Positions 9,300 through 15,998 of a stretch of 47,173 bases of DNA are shown piece after piece. A model generated the notes under the pieces. It searched no databases. It saw nothing but the letters and a program-made list of their open reading frames with translations, and was not told the origin of the DNA. The position numbers were made by a program, and so were the translations under genes. The first letter of the stretch is position 1. Each line of letters starts with the position of its first letter. This DNA is from Bacteroidales bacterium (GTDB lineage: Bacteria > Bacteroidota > Bacteroidia > Bacteroidales > Tenuifilaceae), in contig JAFTDN010000121.1 in assembly GCA_017454165.1 (NCBI GenBank), positions 1-47,173 of the forward strand, written 5' to 3'.

Positions 9300-9660
9300 C
9301 AAGGGGGCATGCCCACTTGTCCCAGCCACGAACATGGCGCATGTACGGACGCGATTAATCGCGTCCGCGATAGTAGAGGAGGCGAATCCGCAAGGGTTCG
9401 CCTCTTTTTGTGCAGGTGCGTAGGGGCGAATGATTATTCGCCCCTACATCCGCAAACGCAACAAATACGCGCATTTCGGACACATGCGGCGCGTTCCTAT
9501 CTGCCTAACATCCCACCAATACAGATTTACGGCTGCGATAATATCACAGCCCTACACGCGCAAACGCAACAAATACGCACGTTTTCGACGCATGCGGTGC
9601 GTCCATGCAGCCGAATCAACGAATATACGACGCCGGAGGACGCGATAAATCGCGTCCGTA
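9300..9660. repeat. mosaic palindromic repeat, copy A
   Basis: About 360 bases nearly identical to 12041-12401. In order it contains: a GGGGGCATGCCC-type module; the perfect 20-bp palindrome GGACGCGATTAATCGCGTCC (9347-9366); a terminator hairpin (9380-9410); an 11-bp-arm inverted repeat of TAGGGGCGAAT (9421-9446); two diverged sub-repeats each opening CGCAAACGCAACAAATACGC; a GGCTGCGATAATATCACAGCC-like palindrome between them; and a second GGACGCGAT palindrome (9638-9657). Open frames across it are not credible genes. Confidence 0.9.
9380..9410 (+). terminator. intrinsic terminator within repeat copy A, after terC
   Basis: An 11-bp stem (GAGGCGAATCC paired with GGGTTCGCCTC, one wobble) closes a GCAA tetraloop and is followed by five T. 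It sits about 105 bases after the TerC stop codon. The same hairpin recurs after the next two genes. Confidence 0.8.
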
Positions 9661-9942
9661 AATTGCGCGGAATTATGCGAATTGGATACAACGTATAGTT
9701 TACGAAGGATGCGTCATTGCGAGGAAGAATGACGAAGCAATCTATAATACGTAGGAATTACGTATCCTACGCGCTATGGATTGCTTCGCAAGCTCGCAAT
9801 GACGTGTCCTATGCTAAATAAAATGCCACAACGCCGCTCGCAATGACGTGTTCTCGCGTGTGCGGCGTTCCCCCTCTCCACATTGGAGAGGGGGTTAGGG
9901 GGTGAAGTCTATTGCGAGTGGACGCGATAAATCGCGTCCGTA
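9661..9942. repeat. 282-bp segment bounded by direct copies of a palindrome, with nested repeats
   Basis: Repeat copy A continues here instead of reading straight on as copy B does. The segment ends with GGACGCGATAAATCGCGTCC (9920-9939), identical to 9638-9657 just before it, and sequence matching the continuation of copy B resumes afterwards. Inside are an inverted repeat of the widespread type TCATTGCGAGGAAGAATGAC ... GCAAGCTCGCAATGACG (about 9712-9805) and a CCCCCTCTCCACATTGGAGAGGGG hairpin-type repeat split around 9871-9895. No gene is visible. Confidence 0.75.
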
Positions 9943-10190
9943 CAATGGAGCAAGCGGCGTTGTAGGGCTGTGGCATTGCCGCAGCCGCGCCCGAACGAGA
10001 GACAAAGGGGCATGTTCCCCTTGTCTATCGTCGATAATCTCATCGCGAAAGCTCAGAGGCGTTCGCAACTGCACTCTGTTTGAATAAATGTACAACGCAA
10101 TAAACAATTAAAATGTTTACAATCAATTATATAGCCACAAATTGCCCCTCCTTGTATCACTATTTTTTGTCCATTAAGTCAATTTTGTGA
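9943..10190. other. gene-free stretch with repeat remnants
   Basis: The first 80 bases resemble 12402-12480 (copy B continuation), including a damaged GGGGCATG...CCCC module near 10005-10025. The rest is AT-rich, with a GTATCACTA motif at 10154-10162 that also occurs upstream of the paralogous gene at 12772. No gene is seen. Confidence 0.6.
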
Positions 10191-10221
10191 TTGATAGGCA
10201 TGAAAATATGCCGTATTTTTG
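10191..10221 (+). promoter_or_regulatory. complete promoter of the first T9SS surface protein gene
   Basis: TTG at 10191-10193, 20 bases, then TATTTTTG at 10214-10221. This predicts transcription from about 10225, so codons before that (including the TTG at 10191 and ATG at 10200 that open the body frame) cannot be the normal start. ATG 10261 is the first ATG on the predicted transcript. Confidence 0.78.
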
Positions 10222-10260
10222 CCGTGAATTTACTTTTTTGTTGTTTAAAGCTAAACACCT

Positions 10261-12038
10261 ATGGTACAGTTAGTTACCCCCCCCCTACAAAATCGGGGGT
10301 TAGCGGCCTGAGGCGCAGGCTGCAACGTTTAATGATAGTGCTTGCCGCTGTGGCGGGCATGGCTAATACCGCCCAAGCGCAAGACATCGAAATCAACGAC
10401 ACAAACTTCCCTGACGTAAACTTCCGCACGCACGTAAAACAATACGACACGGACAGCGATGGCTTTCTGGGCAGTGATGAGATTGCGGCTGTTACATCCA
10501 TAGAAATAGTTTCTTGGGGACCATCCATCGCCGACCTCAAAGGTATTGAACACTTCACCGCGCTGACGGAGTTGAGTTGCGGCTCCGACCAGCTAACCAC
10601 GCTCGATGTGTCGGCAAACACCGCGCTGAAGAAGTTGTATTGTTCCTACGGCCAGCTGACCACGCTCGACGTGTCCAACTGCACTGCGCTGACGGATTTG
10701 TTCTGCCACAACAACCAGTTGTCCACGCTCGACGTGTCCAACTGCACCGCGCTACAGTATTTGGAATGCTCTTCCAACCATCTGAACGCGCTTGACGTGT
10801 CGAAGAACACTGAGTTGAAGAAGTTGGATTGCTCCTCCAACCAGTTGACCGCGCTCAACGTGGCCAACTGCACCGCGCTGACTCATTTGGATTGCTACAG
10901 CAATCAAATTAAGGGCGACGAGATGCTGGCATTGGTGAACAGCCTGCCGCATGTAGTATTGAGCGGTTATTTCTGTGTAGTCAGTGATTATAACAACAGC
11001 GATGGCAATGTAATTACCAAGTCGCAGGTGGCCATTGCTAAGCGCAAATGGTGGGATGTGTGCGTTTCTTGGGGTACTTCGTACGATGGACTTGAGGAAT
11101 ACGCGCTTACGCTTAATGTTACAGGCGGCGGCACGCTTATGGCCACCCCTATCGGTAACATAACCGAGGGCACAGAGGTAACCCTAACTGCCACACCCGA
11201 TGAGGGCTACAAATTCAAAACCCTGAAGGTATATAAGACAGGCGATGAGAGCCAAACCGTTGCCATCAGCGAGGATAAGTTCACTATGCCCGCCTACGAT
11301 GTAACCGTTGAGGCTGAGTTCGAAGCCATTACCTACACGCTCACCTACGCCGCTGGTGCTGGTGGCACAATCCAGGGCAGTGCAACGCAGACCGTGGCAC
11401 ATGGCCAAAGCGGCACCGAGGTTGAGGCCAAGCCCAACGAAGGCTACAAGTTTGTGAAATGGAGCGATGGTCGTACCACCGCCAAGCGCACCGATAGCAA
11501 TGTGCAGCGTGATTCGAGCGTAACCGCCATTTTTGAGCTCATCCCCACCTACACGCTCACCTATACCGCTGGAGAGGGTGGTAGCATCAAAGGCAATAAC
11601 ACGCAGACGGTACGTGAGGGCCAAAGCGGCACCGAAGTGGAGGCCGTAGCCAACGAAGGCTACAAGTTTGTGAAGTGGAGCGATGGTCGCACCACCGCCA
11701 AACGCACCGACAGCAACGTACAGGCCAATCTGAGCGTAACGGCAGAGTTCGAGAAGTCGAGCACCACAGGCCTGTTCGACACCCAACTCGATGCCCTGAG
11801 CGTATATCCCAACCCCACCGCAGGCCAGCTGTGGATTTCGGTGCCTGAGCTTGCCGAAGGCACCGCTGCCGAGGTGTTGGTGTACAACGCCGCTGGCCAG
11901 CTGCTGCAGCGCGTAGCAGCCCGTGCGGCTTCGACAGGCTCAGCCGCCAGCCGCCTGAGCATCGACCTGAGCGGCTATCCCGCTGGTGTGTACATCATCA
12001 GCGTGGGAAATGCGGTGGCCAAGGTGGTTAAGCAGTAA
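10261..12038 (+). CDS. T9SS-exported leucine-rich-repeat surface protein, start out of frame at a C9 tract
   Basis: The body (about 570 residues) has: an EF-hand-like loop DTDSDGFLGSDE (10446-10481); about six 21-residue Bacteroidota-type leucine-rich repeats with the pattern L-T-T-L-D-V-S-x-N-T-A-L (10555-10905); one divergent and two close copies of an InlB B-repeat/'bacterial repeat' domain (11100-11755); and a type A T9SS sorting domain opening LSVYPNPTAG and ending VAKVVKQ. It should be exported and anchored at the cell surface. ATG 10261 encodes MVQLVTPP, matching the paralogue's MNQLVTPP at 12772, but the nine C at 10277-10285 shift it into a stop at 10309. Ten C would join it to the body frame and restore a positively charged signal peptide. 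Otherwise translation must begin at ATG 10332 with a weak signal. The ligand is unknown. Confidence 0.75.
10277..10285 (+). repeat. nine-C homopolymer in the 5' coding region
   Basis: The nine consecutive C lie six codons into the gene that starts at 10261. One extra C (or two fewer) restores the reading frame. The paralogue at 12772 has an interrupted ACCCCTCCCC at the same place and is in frame. Confidence 0.85.
11331..11752 (+). repeat. two tandem InlB-type repeat domains within the surface protein
   Basis: Two units of about 70 residues each begin TYTLTY and contain GTEVEA...N-E-G-Y-K-F-V-K-W-S-D-G-R-T-T-A-K-R-T-D-S-N-V. They are near-identical to each other and to four units in the gene at 12772, at DNA as well as protein level, which suggests recent duplication or gene conversion. 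Confidence 0.85.
11840..11943 (+). repeat. dispersed TTCGACAGGCTCAG-type inverted repeat inside a coding region
   Basis: TGCCTGAGCTTGCCGAAGGC at 11842-11861 and GCTTCGACAGGCTCAG at 11928-11943 are the two arms of the element seen intact at 30-86, here about 66 bases apart. Read in frame they encode VPELAEG and ASTGSA within the T9SS sorting domain. The gene at 12772 has the same arrangement (15519-15622). Confidence 0.7.
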
Positions 12039-12040
12039 AG

Positions 12041-12401
12041 CAAGGGGGCATGCCCCCTTGTCCCAGCCACGAACATGGCGCATGTGCGGACGCGATTTAT
12101 CGCGTCCGCGATAGTAGAGGAGGCGAATCCGCAAGGGTTCGCCTCTTTTTGTGCAGGTGCGTAGGGGCGAATGATTATTTGCCCCTACATCCGCAAACGC
12201 AACAAATACGCGCATTTCGGATGCACGCGGCGCGTCCCTATCTGCCTAACATCCCACCAATACAGATTTGCGGCTGCGATAATATCACAGCCCTACACTC
12301 GCAAACGCAACAAATACGCTCATTTTGGACGCATACGGTGCGTCCTTGCAGCCGAATCAACGAATATACGACGCCGGATGACGCGATAAATCGCGTCCGT
12401 A
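12041..12401. repeat. mosaic palindromic repeat, copy B
   Basis: Nearly identical to copy A (9300-9660), with the same ordered modules: palindrome GGACGCGATTTATCGCGTCC at 12088-12107, terminator at 12120-12150, and a degenerate GACGCGATAAATCGCGTCC at 12379-12398. It begins right after the stop codon of the upstream gene, much as copy A follows terC. Confidence 0.9.
12120..12150 (+). terminator. intrinsic terminator within repeat copy B
   Basis: The same hairpin as at 9380-9410: an 11-bp stem, GCAA loop and five T, 82 bases after the stop codon of the first surface protein. Confidence 0.8.
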
Positions 12402-12658
12402 CAATGGAGCAAGCGGGGTTGTAGTGCTGTGGCATTGCCGCAGTCGCATGTGTCCGACCGTGAAGCAAGGGGGCATGCCCCCTTGTCCCGTTCGCAAACA
12501 TGGAGTATGTACGGACGCGATTTATCGCGTCCAAATGTGCTTAAATGATTGATATTAAGATGTTTATATTGCCTTATGTCTTGAGATAGATGTTTAAATC
12601 GTGTGTGTTGATGTATTAATGTTTTTGTAATATCTTGTTGCTTAATTATTTATGTGTC
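12402..12658. other. gene-free stretch with a partial third repeat unit
   Basis: Positions 12464-12532 repeat the first module of copies A and B (GGGGGCATGCCCCC, then GGACGCGATTTATCGCGTCC at 12513-12532). From there to about 12658 the DNA is AT-rich and I see nothing recognisable. Confidence 0.6.
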
Positions 12659-12690
12659 GTATCACTAATTTTAGTGATACAATATCACTA
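12659..12690. promoter_or_regulatory. candidate operator: GTATCACTAA palindrome
   Basis: GTATCACTAA (12659-12668) and its exact reverse complement (12671-12680) flank two T. A further half-site, TATCACTA, follows at 12683-12690, just before the -33 element. One half-site (GTATCACTA, 10154-10162) lies in a similar place upstream of the paralogous gene. The regulator is unknown. Confidence 0.5.
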
Positions 12691-12700
12691 TTTTTGTGTA

Positions 12701-12731
12701 TTGCATATTCAGAATGCCCGCCGTACCTTTG
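12701..12731 (+). promoter_or_regulatory. complete promoter of the second T9SS surface protein gene
   Basis: TTG at 12701-12703, exactly 20 bases, then TACCTTTG at 12724-12731. The spacing equals that of the paralogue's promoter. The leader to ATG 12772 is about 37 bases. Confidence 0.8.
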
Positions 12732-12771
12732 CTGTGATAAGCACAATGTTCCACTAATTACGTAATTCTCT

Positions 12772-15717
12772 ATGAATCAATTAGTTACCCCTCCCCATGT
12801 GGGGCTTAAAAACCTAAAGCACAGGCTATTTGCGCCGTTCAGGCGCGTCGTGCTGGCAGCTTTGTTGCTCTGCACCGTTTGGGCTGCGCGGGCGCAGAAT
12901 CTCACCGTGAAATTCAACGGTTATACTGAGCACACGGGGCAAGCCTCGCTTGAGGCGGCCATTATGCATACGGGCCTGGAGTTGCGCTACATCGAGTCCA
13001 TCGAAATTACGGCAGGCGATGTGGTGGCCGATGATTGGCTCTACTTGAGCAATAACACCAGCAATCTTAGCCAATTAAAGCACTTTACAGTTACCAACGC
13101 TGTTAACAGCGTGGCACCAATGGTATCGGGAGTGGTTGAAGATTGGGGGGGTGGATATATGGTTGTGTCTTATCATAGAATCTTTGGCAATTCGATAGAG
13201 ACGGTTAGCGTGGCCAAAACGCAGGAGATTGGATGTGCTGCATTTAGCGGTTGTATCAACCTCACCAGCGTTAGCTTTCCTCATGCAGAACGCATTTTTG
13301 CCCAAGAGGGCCTTGCGGGATTCTCTCGGTACTATCCTGCGTTCGCTGATTGCTCAAAACTCACGGAGATGCATCTCGGAGCTACCCCACCTGAAGTGTA
13401 TAATCTCTCAAATACCAACAACACCGTAACCTCATTGCCTCTCAAAAGCACATTCCTGTGCTTGGTGGACGATAATGGAAATCCGCTCACAGGCAGTGCG
13501 CTCAGCAATGCCATTGCCGCCTATAGGGGTGTGGACGATGGCGACCTCGGCGACAACCTGTGGTACGGCGTGTATATCACCAAGCCGCCCTTGTCGATGA
13601 CCCTAACAATCGATGGAAATACCGAAAATGTAACGGCTACCTCCATAGAGCAAGCCCTTGAGAACAAAAACTTAAATCAGGTAGAAAAAATCATAATAGA
13701 CGAGGGTGCGCTCTCTGCCGAAGATTGGAACTATCTGGGCAATAAAAGTAACGACCTGAACAATCTCAGTAATTTCACCTGCTATAGCAAGCTGCGGCAA
13801 GCTCCAATTTATAATAATGGCACTCCTATTTTTGGAAAATCACTAAAGAAGTTTCACATATCTTCTCCATGCGAAATAGGGGAATATGCATTCAAATTTT
13901 GCGACCAACTCTCCGATGTCAGACTTGATAAAGCTGAACGTATTGGTTCTAATGCTTTTCTTCTTTGCGCAGCACTCCGAGAGATTTCTTTACCTCAGGC
14001 TACCTGCTGCGAGATGTATGCATTCCAACGATGCACATCCCTCGAAAAGGTTAAGTTACCCCGTGTAGAAAAGTTGGCATCCGGAGTATTTCTGCAATGC
14101 TGCGCTCTAAAGGAGGTGCATCTGCCAGCATCGCCCCCCAAAACCGACGGGGATAACATCTGCAGTTGCACCTCCGCAGAATACACTAAGCCCACGCTGT
14201 TTTTGGTCAATTACAACGGTAATGCACTAAGTGGTGATGAGCTAATTGATGCCATTGAGGCCTACAAGGCCGACGAAAACTACGATGCCGCTACCAACAC
14301 CTGGGCGGGGTGTTTGCTACCCCAAACATACACTCTTAGCCTTAGAAGCACAGGAGGCGGGGGATTTAACTCCTACTGTATCTACAATCAATATTGCGGT
14401 TTTGGTGTTGATTATGTGGTGTTGAGCGGCGATGAGCGAACAATAGAAGCTTACGCACGGCCTGGCTATCACTTTGTGCGCTGGATTAGCGGCAGCACCG
14501 AGTTGAACACCAGCAGAATGTTTAGCATTACCGTTACCAGCGACACCACAATAATAGCCGAATTTGAATTGAATGTGTATAGTCTCATCTATACCGCAGG
14601 CGAGGGCGGCAGCATCCAAGGTCAGCTGACACAAACCGTGCAGCATGGTGGGAGCGGCGAGGAAGTGGAGGCCGAGCCAAACGATGGCTACCGCTTCGTG
14701 AAATGGAGCGATGAGGTTACCACCGCCAAGCGCACCGATAGCAATGTGCAAGGAGATATAAGCGTAACAGCCATTTTTGAACTTATACCCACCTACACGC
14801 TCACCTACACCGCCACCATGGGCGGCAGCATCAGCGGCACGACCACTCAGACAGTGAGGGAGGGCGAGAGCGGCAGCGAGGTGGAGGCTGTGGCCGCCGA
14901 GGGCTTCCAGTTCCTGCGCTGGAGCGATGGCCTTACCACCACCAAGCGCACCGACTCCAATGTGCGGGCCAACCTGAGCGTGCAGGCCGAGTTTATCGAT
15001 GCGAGCATCAGCATCTACACCCTTACCTACACCGCTACCGAGGGTGGCAGCATCACAGGTGCCACCACGCAGGCTGTGCAGCATGGTGGCAGTGGCACCG
15101 AGGTAGAGGCCGTTCCCAATGCGGGCTACCGCTTCGTGCAGTGGAGCGATGGCCTCACCACCGCCAAGCGCACCGACAGCAACGTGAACGCCGACATCAG
15201 CGCAGAGGCGCAGTTTGCCATCATCAGCTACACGCTCAGCTACACAGCCAGCGAGGGCGGCAGCATCAGCGGTCAGGCCACGCAAACCGTGCAGCATGGC
15301 GGGAGCGGCAGCGAGGTGGAGGCTGTGGCCCAAGAGGGCTACCGCTTTGTGAAGTGGAGCGATGGTCGCACCACCGCCAAGCGCACCGACTACAACGTGC
15401 AGGGCAACCTGACCGTAACCGCCGAGTTCGAGAAGTCGAACACCACAGGTCTGCTCGACACCAAGCTCGATGCCCTGAGCGTTTACCCCAACCCCACGCA
15501 GGGCGTTCTATGGGTTTCGGTGCCTGAGCTTGCCGAAGGCACCGCTGCCGAGGTGCACGTGTACAACGCCAATGGCCAGCTGTTGCAGCGCGTACCAGCG
15601 CACGGGGCTTCGGCAGGCTCAGCCGCCAGCCGCCTGAGCATCGACCTGAGCGGCGATCCCGCAGGCGTGTATATCATCCGCGTGGGCAATGCAGTGGCCA
15701 AGGTGGTGAAACAGTAG
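12772..15717 (+). CDS. T9SS-exported BspA-like leucine-rich-repeat protein with InlB repeats
   Basis: A 981-residue surface protein. The N-terminus has a basic stretch (KHRLFAPFRR), a hydrophobic core and an ARAQ cleavage region. Two blocks of BspA-type LRR_5 repeats follow (for example AFSGCINLTSVSFPHAERI and AFQRCTSLEKVKLPRVEKL), each ending in a similar spacer (ALSNAIAAYRGVDD... and ELIDAIEAYKADEN...), so the front half is itself an internal duplication. Then come one divergent and four close InlB/'bacterial repeat' domains (about 14570-15433), and a type A T9SS sorting domain opening LSVYPNPTQG and ending VAKVVKQ. It is paralogous to the gene at 10261: the N-terminal signal, InlB repeats and sorting domain agree, while the LRR types differ. 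Proteins of this build bind host or environmental ligands; this one's target is unknown. Confidence 0.88.
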   Translation: MNQLVTPPHVGLKNLKHRLFAPFRRVVLAALLLCTVWAARAQNLTVKFNGYTEHTGQASLEAAIMHTGLELRYIESIEITAGDVVADDWLYLSNNTSNLSQLKHFTVTNAVNSVAPMVSGVVEDWGGGYMVVSYHRIFGNSIETVSVAKTQEIGCAAFSGCINLTSVSFPHAERIFAQEGLAGFSRYYPAFADCSKLTEMHLGATPPEVYNLSNTNNTVTSLPLKSTFLCLVDDNGNPLTGSALSNAIAAYRGVDDGDLGDNLWYGVYITKPPLSMTLTIDGNTENVTATSIEQALENKNLNQVEKIIIDEGALSAEDWNYLGNKSNDLNNLSNFTCYSKLRQAPIYNNGTPIFGKSLKKFHISSPCEIGEYAFKFCDQLSDVRLDKAERIGSNAFLLCAALREISLPQATCCEMYAFQRCTSLEKVKLPRVEKLASGVFLQCCALKEVHLPASPPKTDGDNICSCTSAEYTKPTLFLVNYNGNALSGDELIDAIEAYKADENYDAATNTWAGCLLPQTYTLSLRSTGGGGFNSYCIYNQYCGFGVDYVVLSGDERTIEAYARPGYHFVRWISGSTELNTSRMFSITVTSDTTIIAEFELNVYSLIYTAGEGGSIQGQLTQTVQHGGSGEEVEAEPNDGYRFVKWSDEVTTAKRTDSNVQGDISVTAIFELIPTYTLTYTATMGGSISGTTTQTVREGESGSEVEAVAAEGFQFLRWSDGLTTTKRTDSNVRANLSVQAEFIDASISIYTLTYTATEGGSITGATTQAVQHGGSGTEVEAVPNAGYRFVQWSDGLTTAKRTDSNVNADISAEAQFAIISYTLSYTASEGGSISGQATQTVQHGGSGSEVEAVAQEGYRFVKWSDGRTTAKRTDYNVQGNLTVTAEFEKSNTTGLLDTKLDALSVYPNPTQGVLWVSVPELAEGTAAEVHVYNANGQLLQRVPAHGASAGSAASRLSIDLSGDPAGVYIIRVGNAVAKVVKQ
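14572..15433 (+). repeat. four tandem InlB-type repeat domains
   Basis: Units begin near 14572, 14791, 15016 and 15226 at a spacing of about 210-225 bases. Each contains Y-T-A-x-x-G-G-S-I and V-E-A...F-V-K/Q-W-S-D-G...K-R-T-D-S/Y-N-V. Their similarity to each other and to the gene at 10261 makes the copy number prone to change by recombination. Confidence 0.85.
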
Positions 15718-15938
15718 ATACGAGTAGGGCTGTGATATTATCGCAGCCGCTGTGGCGATGCGATAAATCGCGTCCGTGATAGAAGAGGCGAACCCGCAGG
15801 GGCTCGCCTCTTTTCACATGGAGGCGAAGTTTTCAACTTTGCTCGCCGAAGGCGAAGTGGCAGTACAGTACATACGACCGATGTCCACGTGTGAAGCAAT
15901 GGCGCGTGTGCCACAACTAATTGGTCGTTGTGGCTGCG
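15718..15938. other. gene-free stretch with repeat modules
   Basis: Contains a GGCTGTGATATTATCGCAGCC palindrome (about 15728-15748), a degenerate GCGATAAATCGCGTCC half (15760-15775), the repeat-type terminator at 15785-15814, and a short GGCGAAG-rich stretch. These are pieces of the mosaic repeat in a different order. No gene is seen. Confidence 0.65.
15785..15814 (+). terminator. intrinsic terminator, third copy of the repeat-borne hairpin
   Basis: GAGGCGAACCC pairs with GGGCTCGCCTC around GCAG and is followed by four T, 68 bases after the stop of the second surface protein. It is the same stem as at 9380 and 12120 with a few changes. Confidence 0.78.
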
Positions 15939-15970
15939 TTTGGTAGCATCAGTTTTTTTGCGTATCTTTG
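15939..15970 (+). promoter_or_regulatory. complete promoter of the alcohol dehydrogenase gene
   Basis: TTTG at 15939-15942, 20 bases, then TATCTTTG at 15963-15970. The leader to ATG 15999 is about 25 bases. Confidence 0.8.
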
Positions 15971-15998
15971 TGTATAAATCAACCCAAAAACAACAGCA

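Noticed and set aside
9216-9698. Open frames across repeat copy A (and similar ones at 12050-12424)
   Set aside because: They are built from palindromic repeat DNA, recur in several frames in both copies, and overlap the terminator hairpin; no protein family features.
9712-9805. Possible tRNA or structured RNA in the TCATTGCGAGG...CGCAATGACG region
   Set aside because: The pairing is that of a common dispersed inverted repeat; there is no cloverleaf, anticodon arm or CCA-like end.
10191-10260. Upstream start (TTG 10191 or ATG 10200) for the first surface protein, which would be in frame with the body
   Set aside because: These codons coincide with the -33/-7 promoter elements (TTG 10191-10193, TATTTTTG 10214-10221), and the encoded peptide does not resemble the paralogue's N-terminus.
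14317-15333. 338-residue minus-strand open frame inside the second surface protein gene
   Set aside because: It is a shadow of the tandem InlB repeats (a repetitive antisense frame), and the plus-strand gene has clear domains.
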